Positions 1 through 5,779 of a stretch of DNA of 8,351 bases are shown in pieces. The position numbers were made by a program, and so were the translations under genes. Below the pieces are notes generated by a model. That model saw nothing but the letters and a program-made list of their open reading frames with translations, made no database searches and was not told where the DNA came from. The stretch comes from an uncultured bacterium. GTDB taxonomy: Bacteria; Gemmatimonadota; Gemmatimonadetes; Longimicrobiales; RSA9. The stretch is from contig CALKIP010000178.1 of the NCBI GenBank assembly GCA_937995995.1, positions 1 to 8,351 of the forward strand. The letters run 5' to 3'. Each line of letters starts with the position of its first letter. Position 1 is the first letter of the stretch.

Positions 1-204
1 TACCCCTGGACGGTGGACCCCGATGCGGAAACCATCGTCTCCGACGAGGAGATTTTTCTCCAGCCGACGCGTCCGCTCACACCCGATGTTCCCACGCAGA
101 TTTATTCGAGCGCGGAAAGGGAGACACAGACCCTGGCGGGGGAGGGCACGCGCTTGCCGACCACCGAGGGGGAGGCCACACGGTGGGGGAGGGCCATGGT
201 TCCT
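1..204 (+). other. Non-homologous sequence upstream of pncB remnant; possible partial ORF in another frame
   Basis: No part of this stretch looks like the N-terminal region of nicotinate phosphoribosyltransferase in any frame. The reading frame beginning at base 1 is open and reads plausibly as protein over about the first 45 codons (YPWTVDPDAETIVSDEEIF near the start, then LQPTRPLTPDVPTQIY). It may be the end of a different protein, but I do not recognise it. That frame runs on without a stop into the antisense-like shadow of pncB and ends only at 495, so it has no natural C-terminus here. The pncB frame is also open back to position 3 but encodes a Gly/His/Arg-rich peptide of low credibility. 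The second half (about 131-180) is G-rich and repeat-like. A joined or rearranged boundary, or a contig-end assembly artefact, would explain this. Confidence 0.35.
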
Positions 205-1145
205 GTGCAGAAGGGCGCGCCGTCGTCGACTTCGGCATGCGACGCATCCACGGCACCGATGCCGCGCTCAAGGCGGCGCGCGCCGGATACATCGCGGGCA
301 TCGAGTCGACGAGCGACGTCCTGGCGGGAGAGCTCTACGGCATCCCGGTCGCGGGGACGATGGCCCACAGCTTCATCCAGGCGTTCGACAATGAGATGGA
401 CGCCTTCCGCGCGTTCGTCCGCACCTACCCGCACACGGTCCTGCTCGTCGACACCTACGACACGATCGAGGGTGTGCGACGCGTGGTCGAGTTGATCCGC
501 CACTCGGGCGGCCGCGTCCGCCCGAGTGCGATCCGCCTCGACTCCGGCGACCTGGTCGAGTTGGCCTTTCGCGCCCGGACGATCCTGGACGAGGCGGGGC
601 TCGATGACGTCGGGATCTTCGCCAGCGGCGGGCTCGACGAGTACGAGATTGCACGGATCGTGGCCGCTGGCGCGCCGATCACGGGCTTCGGCGTCGGCAC
701 GCGCATGGGCGTCTCCACCGACGCGCCTGCGCTGGATGCGGCGTACAAGCTGACCGAGTACGCTGGTGTGGGGCGCCTCAAGCTCTCGCCCGGGAAGGCG
801 ATCCTGCCAGGCCGAAAGCAGGTCTTCCGCATCGAGGAGGAGGGCGAGGCGGTGAGGGACGTCGTCGCACGCCACGACGAGGTGCAGCCGGGACGTGCGC
901 TGCTCCAGATGGTGATGGAAAGCGGGCGGCGGCTGCCCGAGGGCCGGGTCGAGCTGGCCGAGTCACGTGCACGCGCGAAGGACGAGATCGCTCGTCTCCC
1001 GGAGCGGCTCCGCGCCCTGTCGCCGGCCTCGCCGCCTTACCCCGTCCTGGTCAGTGAACGGTTGCGCGCCGACGCCGATGCGGCCGTCGAGCGGGTGCGC
1101 CGGGCGAATGCCCCGCCACACGACGACCTGGACATGGAGTGCTAG
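183..1145 (+). CDS. pncB: Nicotinate phosphoribosyltransferase, N-terminally truncated
   Basis: The family makes nicotinate mononucleotide from nicotinate and PRPP, with ATP hydrolysis, in the cytosolic NAD salvage (Preiss-Handler) pathway. Homology starts abruptly at about residue 9 (AEGRAVVDFG, base 207). Counting from the GTG at 183, visible family motifs are FGMRRIHG (17-24), GTMAHS with His62 (58-63; this His is in the usual position of the phosphorylated active-site His, from memory), TYD (91-93), RLDSGDL (118-124), FASGGLDE (146-153), FGVGTR (169-174) and PGRKQVFR (209-216). The C-terminus looks complete and ends at TAG 1143-1145. At 320 residues it lacks roughly 110-150 N-terminal residues of the usual 430-490. 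Those include the first part of the substrate-binding fold, so activity is doubtful. The GTG at 183 has a GGGGGAGG 7 nt upstream and could support translation of the fragment. It may be a pseudogene or an assembly break. Confidence 0.88.
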   Translation: MGEGHGSCAEGRAVVDFGMRRIHGTDAALKAARAGYIAGIESTSDVLAGELYGIPVAGTMAHSFIQAFDNEMDAFRAFVRTYPHTVLLVDTYDTIEGVRRVVELIRHSGGRVRPSAIRLDSGDLVELAFRARTILDEAGLDDVGIFASGGLDEYEIARIVAAGAPITGFGVGTRMGVSTDAPALDAAYKLTEYAGVGRLKLSPGKAILPGRKQVFRIEEEGEAVRDVVARHDEVQPGRALLQMVMESGRRLPEGRVELAESRARAKDEIARLPERLRALSPASPPYPVLVSERLRADADAAVERVRRANAPPHDDLDMEC

Positions 1146-1176
1146 TCCCCGATCCATGAAATGTCCATCCAGGTCG

Positions 1177-1239
1177 AGTGCGGGCGCGAGGGCGAATGCG
1201 GAGGAAACTCGCGCCCCGGCGCCCTCGCTCGTACGCACT
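1177..1239. terminator. Structured spacer between convergent pncB and ZIP genes; candidate bidirectional terminator
   Basis: Two mutually exclusive perfect 9-bp stems are visible. Stem A pairs 1182-1190 (GGGCGCGAG) with 1208-1216. Stem B pairs 1186-1194 (GCGAGGGCG) with 1220-1228. Stem B can be extended by an outer AGTGCG/CGCACT pair (1177-1182 with 1234-1239). The spacer lies between two converging stop codons, where a bidirectional terminator is expected. There is no T-run on either side, so it is not a classical intrinsic terminator. Confidence 0.4.
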
Positions 1240-1292
1240 TTGAACTCGAACCTATCTGTCGTCGCATCCGCGCGAGGCGCGTGGGCGCCGCC

Positions 1293-2108
1293 TCACCCCA
1301 GCGCCACGTCCAGGATCATCATCACCGTGAAGCCGACGATCGTGGCGGAAGTCGCCAGGTCCGTCCGTCCGCGTTTCTGCGCTTCCGGGATCAGTTCCTC
1401 CACGACGACGTAGATCATCGCGCCCGCCGCGAACGCCAGTGCGTACGGCAGGATCGGCCGGATGCTCATCACTGCCGCGGCGCCGATCATGGCCGCGAGC
1501 GGCTCCACGGCGGCGGAGAGCTGACCGTACCAGAAGCTCTTCCAGCGCGAGACGTTCTCGCGCCGGAGCGGCATCGCCACGGCGATCCCTTCAGGGAAGT
1601 TCTGGATGCCGATGCCGATGGCGAGTGCCACGGCGGCACCGAAGGTCACGTCGCCGAGCTCGGCACCCTGGGCCACGGCACCGAAGGCGACGCCGACCGC
1701 GAGGCCTTCGGGGATGTTGTGCAACGTGATCGCCACGATGAGGAGCGTCGTCCGCTCCCACGTCGTCGTCGGCCCCTCGGCCCTGCCCATCGGCAGGTAG
1801 GGGTGCAGGTGCGGGAGGAACTCGTCCGCCAGGCGAAGGAAGCCGGCGCCGAGCAGGAAGCCGATCGCCGCCACCAGCCAGGGGATCTGCCCCTGCTGTT
1901 CGGCCGCCTCGATGGCCGGCAACAACAGCGACCAGAAGCTGGCCGCGATCATCACGCCCGCGGCGAAGCCGAGCATGGCATCGAGGATCGCCGGTGGCAT
2001 CTCCCGCCGCAGGAACACCGACGCCGCCCCGAGCGCCGTGAGCGCCCAGGTGAACGCTCCCGCCAGCATCGCCTGCGCCACCGGATTCAACCCTTCGATC
2101 CACTCCAT
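1293..2108 (-). CDS. ZIP-family divalent metal transporter (GufA-like)
   Basis: This is a 271-residue inner-membrane protein with about eight hydrophobic segments (roughly 11-33, 42-64, 77-95, 119-144, 155-180, 192-215, 217-236, 252-270). The ZIP signature is in the fourth and fifth segments: HNIPEGLAVGVAFG (His130, Asn131, Glu134) and QNFPEGIAVAMP (Asn170, Glu173). A further acidic motif, EELIPEAQ, is at 237-244. These residues line the metal path in ZIP proteins, and the double xNxPEG pattern is typical of the GufA/ZupT side of the family. The likely role is uptake of Zn2+, Fe2+ or Mn2+; the exact metal cannot be read from sequence. A His/Glu-containing loop between segments 3 and 4 (EFLPHLHPYLP, 96-106) could hold metal. 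The start is the ATG at 2106-2108, with AGGAGG at 2115-2120 spaced 6 nt. No metal-responsive operator was recognised upstream. Confidence 0.93.
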   Translation of the reverse strand: MEWIEGLNPVAQAMLAGAFTWALTALGAASVFLRREMPPAILDAMLGFAAGVMIAASFWSLLLPAIEAAEQQGQIPWLVAAIGFLLGAGFLRLADEFLPHLHPYLPMGRAEGPTTTWERTTLLIVAITLHNIPEGLAVGVAFGAVAQGAELGDVTFGAAVALAIGIGIQNFPEGIAVAMPLRRENVSRWKSFWYGQLSAAVEPLAAMIGAAAVMSIRPILPYALAFAAGAMIYVVVEELIPEAQKRGRTDLATSATIVGFTVMMILDVALG

Positions 2109-2248
2109 TCCGTCCCTCCTTTACCCCGCCCCCGATCTTCAGAGGATAAGGGAGAACTCCGTCCCTCCTCCATTCTTGCCGCCCCATGGTACCACCGTTG
2201 CATCCCGTAAAGGTGGGCGATCGGATGGAATGCTGGAAGGAGAAGTCG
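2109..2248. other. Divergent intergenic region (ZIP gene / small basic protein)
   Basis: This 140-bp spacer must carry the promoters of both divergent genes. I could not find a convincing -35/-10 pair on either strand. It contains an 11-bp direct repeat, CCGTCCCTCCT, at 2110-2120 and 2159-2169. The first copy is, on the minus strand, the ribosome binding site of the ZIP gene. The second copy has no start codon next to it. Confidence 0.4.
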
Positions 2249-2536
2249 ATGACCACCCGTTACGAGTTCGGCTACGGAGATGGCGAAATCTACCGTCGAC
2301 GGATGCAGGGCCAGGAAGAGATGCATCGTCGAATGACGGAACGGGCGGGCCGGCTCTCGGAAGAGGACCAGCAACGCTCCCGCTACGAGTCGGACTACTA
2401 CGGCTTCCGCGGTGCCGGCAGTCGAGGTGGCCAGGCGGCCGAGTCCTCGGCCGGACGCCGTGCCGGCGGCCGAATGCGTGACGGTGGCCGCCGCGGTGGA
2501 CGCTCCCGCAAGGCGAAGAGTCGCGCCGACGACTGA
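2249..2536 (+). CDS. Small Arg/Gly-rich hypothetical protein
   Basis: This is a 95-residue protein I do not recognise. The start is the ATG at 2249, chosen because GGAAGGAG (2235-2242) lies 6 nt upstream; the frame is open further back but that part does not look coding. The N-terminal half is polar with many charged and Tyr residues (YEFGYGDGEIYRRRMQGQEE at 5-24) and looks helical over about 14-50. The C-terminal third, from about residue 55, is low complexity, rich in Arg, Gly, Ser and Ala, with RGG-like and RSRKAKSR stretches near the end. There is no signal peptide or membrane segment. A disordered, nucleic-acid-binding tail is a reasonable inference from composition only. It diverges from the ZIP gene and converges on the next gene. 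It is probably a real gene, given the ribosome binding site and the codon pattern. Confidence 0.65.
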   Translation: MTTRYEFGYGDGEIYRRRMQGQEEMHRRMTERAGRLSEEDQQRSRYESDYYGFRGAGSRGGQAAESSAGRRAGGRMRDGGRRGGRSRKAKSRADD

Positions 2537-2724
2537 CGCACGACGTCGCCCGGCGGCTGAGCCGAGCCTCGTGGGTTCACCCCACACGCCAGGACCGGCG
2601 ATCATGATCACGGCTGCTGCCGGCCCGGTGGGCGAGGGCCTCTGATGGCCCCGCAACGAGCCGTCCGGATGACGCAGGATTCGCCGGAACTCGGGGAGGG
2701 TCGATCCCGTGAGATCACCCTTGC
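2537..2724. other. Intergenic spacer between convergent genes with small inverted repeats
   Basis: This 188-bp spacer holds no credible gene. A short hairpin, GTGGG (2571-2575) with CCCAC (2581-2585), lies 35 nt after the small gene's stop and may contribute to termination. A perfect 10-bp palindrome, GATCATGATC, is at 2600-2609. Neither has a T-run or a recognised function. Confidence 0.35.
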
Positions 2725-3627
2725 TCACGCCGCCCGTTCGCGGCGCATCACGCGCCAGAGACGATACAGGAGTGCGCCCGCCCCGAGTTGGCATGCCAGC
2801 CCCATGATCAACATGCCGATCACCGGGATGAGCCCGACGAGGTGCAAGACCAGGATTCCGGCGAGCACGGCCAGGTAGGGATGGGCCGTGCGCTGCTCGG
2901 CGCGTCTCGGATCGCCCCAGCGCCTCACGATCGCGGCGCCGATCCAGGTCGCGGTGACGATGTAGCCCAGCAGTGCGAGGAGCGGGATCAGGACGAAGGC
3001 GATGAGGAAGCCGAGCGGAATACCGATCACGGTCACGAAGGAGAGGAGCGCAAGTGCCGGCAACCCGATCACGACCAGGAGCGCAGTCAGAACCACGGGG
3101 CCGGGCTTCTCGCCGATTCGTGCCGCCGCATCCGACAACTGGCCTCCCGCGACCGCAGCGAAGAGCAGCCCGACCACGAGTACGATCACCGTCATGCCGA
3201 ACCAGAAGAGCCAGCCGATGATCGGTCCCGGCTCGAACCCTTCGCTCTCGCGGACGACGCCGCCCACCCGTGCCCCCGGCTCGCGCTCCAGCACGCTCTC
3301 GTGCAGCACGACGTTTTCGCCCACGACGGCTTCCGGCCCGAGCGCCGCGCGCCCGTTCACCACGACGAGGTTGCCGAGAACCGTGCCGTCCACGTCGGCC
3401 GTGCCGCCGATCACCACGAGTTGCTCCCTCACCGTGCCCTCGACCACCGCATCGTGGCCGAACACGACCACGGTGCTCGCCGTATCGTCTGCCGCGATGC
3501 GGACCGGACCGTTGAAGCGGAGCAGGATGTCCGAGACCTCCCGGGGGCTCGACTGGCGTACCGCCGCGAGGGCAACGAAAGCGACGATGGCGATGCCGAG
3601 TGCCGGCGTCGTATTGCGTAGTTTCAT
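2725..3627 (-). CDS. Membrane protein with bactofilin-like N-terminal region
   Basis: This is a 300-residue protein. The start is the ATG at 3625-3627, with AAGGAG at 3635-3640 spaced 7 nt. The frame is open far upstream, but that part is Pro/Arg-rich and not protein-like. Residues 7-23 form a hydrophobic signal or anchor segment. Residues about 35-125 have the short, regularly spaced Val/Gly/Asn-rich strands of a bactofilin-type beta-helix (VVVFGHDAVVEGTV, VVIGGTADVDGTVLGNLVVV, VVGENVVLHESV). The rest is membrane: about 137-160, 178-199, 200-224 and 253-290, the last perhaps two spans. Bactofilin-like repeats fused to a C-terminal membrane region occur in proteins annotated as polymer-forming cytoskeletal, of unknown function. 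With the N-terminal export signal the beta-helix would probably face outward, unlike classical cytosolic bactofilins. A role in envelope organisation is inference only. It faces the small basic gene and is not in an operon here. Confidence 0.8.
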   Translation of the reverse strand: MKLRNTTPALGIAIVAFVALAAVRQSSPREVSDILLRFNGPVRIAADDTASTVVVFGHDAVVEGTVREQLVVIGGTADVDGTVLGNLVVVNGRAALGPEAVVGENVVLHESVLEREPGARVGGVVRESEGFEPGPIIGWLFWFGMTVIVLVVGLLFAAVAGGQLSDAAARIGEKPGPVVLTALLVVIGLPALALLSFVTVIGIPLGFLIAFVLIPLLALLGYIVTATWIGAAIVRRWGDPRRAEQRTAHPYLAVLAGILVLHLVGLIPVIGMLIMGLACQLGAGALLYRLWRVMRRERAA

Positions 3628-3868
3628 GGTGCGACTCCTTTCGGAGCCGAGTGGCGCAGGGGGTGTGCCGGCGGCGGGGTGCGGAGCCGCGTTGCGGCGC
3701 GGGGGCGGCTGCCTGCGGCAGCGGTAACGGCGGGCTGCGCCCGCGGGAGCGCCAGCCGCTGCCTTCGCCAACTCCGCGCCCGTTGCACCCACACGGCCCC
3801 CACGGCCGCGATCCTGCAACACTTGCCGATAGGGAACCGGCACGAGTGGCAGCAACCGGGAGGACCGA
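3628..3868. other. GC-rich non-coding stretch upstream of the membrane-protein gene
   Basis: No credible gene was seen on either strand. The stretch must hold the promoter of the minus-strand membrane-protein gene, but no clear hexamer pair was found. It contains small hairpins, for example GCTGCC (3708-3713) with GGCAGC (3717-3722), of a kind expected by chance in such GC-rich DNA. Confidence 0.4.
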
Positions 3869-4126
3869 ATGGCAAGAGGCAAGGGTGGAGCACGCAAGGG
3901 CGAGCGGCGGCCACGGGGACGCATGCGGGCGGCGGGCGGCAGGCGTATCGGTAAAATGCGCGCCGGCGGCGCCGAGGTGTGGGAGTCACACAGCGGCAAG
4001 CGTCGCGGGATTGGAAACGTCACCGAGGACAAGGCCCGGGAGGTCCGCGGCGGGTCCGGGCGTGGTCAAAGGGGCGAGCCCGACCTCGACGAGATCGTGG
4101 AGCGTGAGAGGGGGCCGAACCGGTGA
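3869..4126 (+). CDS. Doubtful small basic ORF, hypothetical
   Basis: This is an 85-residue ORF starting at the ATG at 3869, with GGGAGGA just upstream (3858-3864, spacing about 4-5 nt). The protein is very basic in its first half (MARGKGGARKGERRPRGRMR) and more acidic at its end (PDLDEIVERE near 70-80). It has no hydrophobic segment and no recognised domain. The local third-codon-position bias is weaker than in the neighbouring genes. The ribosome binding site and a length filling an otherwise empty region are the only points in its favour. It may instead be chance in untranslated DNA. Confidence 0.33.
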   Translation: MARGKGGARKGERRPRGRMRAAGGRRIGKMRAGGAEVWESHSGKRRGIGNVTEDKAREVRGGSGRGQRGEPDLDEIVERERGPNR

Positions 4127-4185
4127 TCCGACCTCGTGGCGCAGAAGTCGGAGCGTCGGCTACCCTGACAGAGCCTATGATGCCC

Positions 4186-4213
4186 CCGCCGCCTCAATCT
4201 CCCGAGGCGGCGG
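4186..4213 (-). terminator. Hairpin downstream of infA
   Basis: A perfect 10-bp stem, CCGCCGCCTC (4186-4195) with GAGGCGGCGG (4204-4213), encloses an 8-nt loop. It lies 39 nt beyond the infA stop on the minus strand. No T-run follows, so it is only terminator-like. Its position and strength make it the likely 3' end of the infA transcript. Confidence 0.5.
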
Positions 4214-4252
4214 CGCTGCATCGGCGATGCGGGTCCGCCCGTCGACGTGGGT

Positions 4253-4471
4253 CTACTTGTACCGGTACGTGATCCGACCCCGGGTGAGGTCGTAGGGCGA
4301 GAGCTCGAGGGCGACCCGGTCGCCTTCCAGCACCTTGATCTTGAACTTCGCCATCTTGCCGGCCGCGTACGCCAGCACCTCGTGGCCATTGTCCAGCTTG
4401 ACGCGGTAGTTGCGGTCCGGAAGCACTTCCGTGACCACACCTTCCATCTCGATCTTCCCTTCCTTCGCCAT
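4253..4471 (-). CDS. infA: Translation initiation factor IF-1
   Basis: This is a 72-residue single OB-fold protein that binds the A site of the 30S subunit during initiation and works with IF-2 and IF-3. The length is exactly that usual for IF-1. Family features are MAKEGKIEMEGVVTEVLPD at the start, the strand RVKLDNGHEVLAY, the GKM motif (about 38-40), and the C-terminal block LSPYDLTRGRITYRYK, which is nearly invariant in bacteria. The start is the ATG at 4469-4471, with AGGAG 6 nt upstream (4478-4482). It stands alone here, not beside rpmJ, rpsM or secY as in many genomes. The middle part (AAGKMAKFKIKVLEGDRVAL) is somewhat unlike the commonest IF-1 sequence, so it could be a second copy. 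The whole genome would be needed to tell. Confidence 0.95.
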   Translation of the reverse strand: MAKEGKIEMEGVVTEVLPDRNYRVKLDNGHEVLAYAAGKMAKFKIKVLEGDRVALELSPYDLTRGRITYRYK

Positions 4472-4533
4472 TCAGCACTCCTGTCTGTGTTCGCGTTCGC
4501 GCCCTGGTTCCGGACACGCCTTGGGCCTGTTAC

Positions 4534-4554
4534 CTTATACGCCTCAACAGGCGT
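4534..4554 (-). promoter_or_regulatory. Possible -10 element for infA with adjacent inverted repeat
   Basis: In a GC-rich background, the minus strand reads TATAAG at 4539-4534, a good -10 hexamer about 63 nt upstream of the infA ATG. No good -35 lies at 17 nt; the nearest candidate, TTGCGG, has a 21-nt spacer. A short inverted repeat, ACGCCT (4539-4544) with AGGCGT (4549-4554), abuts the -10 and could be an operator or chance. Confidence 0.38.
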
Positions 4555-4665
4555 TCAGTGCCGCAAAAGTCGTACTGGATCCCAGGCGATGGTATCGCCA
4601 GAACGGCGCGGCGTCCAGAGGCGGGACGCAGTGAGGGCCGTTGCAGACTCCGCGGACAGGTGATC

Positions 4666-5634
4666 ATGAGCACTTACAGGCTGCCGGACAACGTGCATTT
4701 CGGCGCCGTGCGTCTGCGCGTTGCCGACCTCGACCGCTCGCTCGAGTTCTACGTCGATACTCTCGGGTTCCGGCCGGTTCACCAGGAGGCGGGGGAAGCG
4801 CCTCTCGCCGGTGAGGGGGAGCCGGAACGCCCGGGGGCAGGGGAGGATGCGGCCTCTGAAACCCCGGAAGCCAGGCAAGCAGCCCGCTCGACAGCACGCG
4901 AGGCTTCACTCTCGGCCACGGGCGAGCTGCCGGCCCAGGTGCACCTCGTCGAGAGGCCGGGCGCACGTCCGCGCCCGCGAGGCACGGCAGGGCTCTACCA
5001 TTTCGCCGTTCTCGTCCCATCGCGCAAGGATCTGGCCCGGGTGCTCGTGCATCTCCGCGAGCGCGGCTGGCCGCTTCAGGGCGCCTCGGACCACGCGGTC
5101 AGCGAGGCGCTCTACCTGGCGGATCCGGACGGCAACGGCATCGAGATCTACGTCGACCGGCCGCGCGAGTCGTGGCCGCGGCAGGATGGCGAGATCGCGA
5201 TGACGACGCTGCCGATCGACCTGCGCGGCCTGCTGGCCGAGCTCCCGGCCGAGCCGGAGCCGTGGTCGGGGCTGGCCGCCGGGACCACGATCGGGCACAT
5301 CCACCTCCATGAACCGTCCCTTGCCGCCGCCGAGAGATTCTACCACGACACGCTCGGGTTCGACGTCGTGACCCGCCGCTACCCCGGCGCACTCTTCCTG
5401 GCCGCGGGCGGCTATCATCACCACGTCGGCACGAACATCTGGGCGGGGGAGGGTGCGCCGCCGACGCCGGAGGACGCGGCGGGGCTCGTCGACTACGAGC
5501 TCGTCGTGCCCGATGCGGCCGACCGCACGCGGCTCCTCGACCACCTCCGGGAGACGGGCGTCGAGCCGGTGCAGACGCCGGCAGGGTTTCGCGTGCGCGA
5601 TCCGGCGGGCGTCGATGTCGTGATCCGGGGATAG
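4666..5634 (+). CDS. Two-domain VOC protein, CatE-like (ring-cleaving dioxygenase/glyoxalase fold), with insertion
   Basis: This is a 322-residue cytosolic protein with two vicinal-oxygen-chelate modules. Module 1 (about 10-165) has GAVRLRVADLDRSLEFYVDT (13-32), LGFR, GLYHFAVLVPSR (109-120) and SDHAVSEALYLADPDGNGIE (141-160). Module 2 (about 208-320) has GHIHLHEPSLAAAERFYHDT (210-229), GGYHHHVGTNIW (248-259) and a degenerate end. The set matches the family annotated as catechol 2,3-dioxygenase or glyoxalase (CatE type, about 285 residues). Likely metal ligands are His112, His143 and Glu160 in module 1 and the His cluster near 211-213 and 251-253 in module 2; these assignments are by pattern only, and the substrate is unknown. 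Residues about 41-78 form a Glu/Ala/Pro/Gly-rich insertion not expected in the family. The start is the ATG at 4666, with only a weak ACAGG 5 nt before it. It diverges from infA. Confidence 0.87.
   Translation: MSTYRLPDNVHFGAVRLRVADLDRSLEFYVDTLGFRPVHQEAGEAPLAGEGEPERPGAGEDAASETPEARQAARSTAREASLSATGELPAQVHLVERPGARPRPRGTAGLYHFAVLVPSRKDLARVLVHLRERGWPLQGASDHAVSEALYLADPDGNGIEIYVDRPRESWPRQDGEIAMTTLPIDLRGLLAELPAEPEPWSGLAAGTTIGHIHLHEPSLAAAERFYHDTLGFDVVTRRYPGALFLAAGGYHHHVGTNIWAGEGAPPTPEDAAGLVDYELVVPDAADRTRLLDHLRETGVEPVQTPAGFRVRDPAGVDVVIRG
4786..4907. repeat. In-frame repeat-like insertion inside the VOC gene
   Basis: The segment codes for the unexpected residues 41-78 of the VOC protein and keeps the frame. 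It is rich in self-complementary pieces: GAGGCG (4786-4791) with CGCCTC (4799-4804), GAAGC (4795-4799) with GCTTC (4903-4907), and GAAGCC (4867-4872) with GGCTTC (4902-4907). The GAAGC/GCTTC pair almost brackets the inserted residues. This resembles palindromic elements that insert in frame in genes of some bacteria. Identity as a repeat cannot be shown without other copies. Confidence 0.4.
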
Positions 5635-5653
5635 GATGGCCCTCGCAATCGCT

Positions 5654-5692
5654 TGGGCCCGGGCCCGGTTCTGAACCGCTGGGCCGGGCCCG
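5654..5692 (+). terminator. Strong hairpin after the VOC gene
   Basis: A 9-bp perfect stem, CGGGCCCGG (5660-5668) with CCGGGCCCG (5684-5692), lies about 20 nt after the VOC stop. An alternative fold uses an inner CGGTT/AACCG hairpin (5666-5670 with 5674-5678) with longer flanking pairing. There is no T-run. It probably separates the VOC and cyclophilin transcripts. Confidence 0.5.
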
Positions 5693-5779
5693 AAACATCG
5701 GAGTCCGCTCGGAGCCGGTAGCGTGACCACCCACTCCGGATGGATCCCGCGAATCGAAGACTACTTACCAGGAGAAGAC

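Noticed and set aside
102..875. Minus-strand ORF (257 codons) opposite pncB
   Set aside because: Charged low-complexity product; the plus strand carries unmistakable phosphoribosyltransferase motifs.
1161..2210. Long plus-strand ORF (349 codons) across the ZIP region
   Set aside because: It is His/Arg/Asp-rich with no domain, lies opposite the clear ZIP gene, and is the usual antisense shadow in high-GC DNA.
2186..2248. Upstream in-frame GTG/ATG starts for the small basic protein
   Set aside because: They lack a good ribosome binding site, while the ATG at 2249 has GGAAGGAG at 6 nt.
2600..2609. GATCATGATC palindrome as an operator
   Set aside because: Single 10-bp palindrome between two gene ends, not near a start; too short to claim a binding site.
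3628..4032. N-terminal extension of the bactofilin-like protein to 4032
   Set aside because: The extension is Pro/Arg-rich and not protein-like; the ATG at 3627 has AAGGAG 7 nt upstream and begins a hydrophobic segment.
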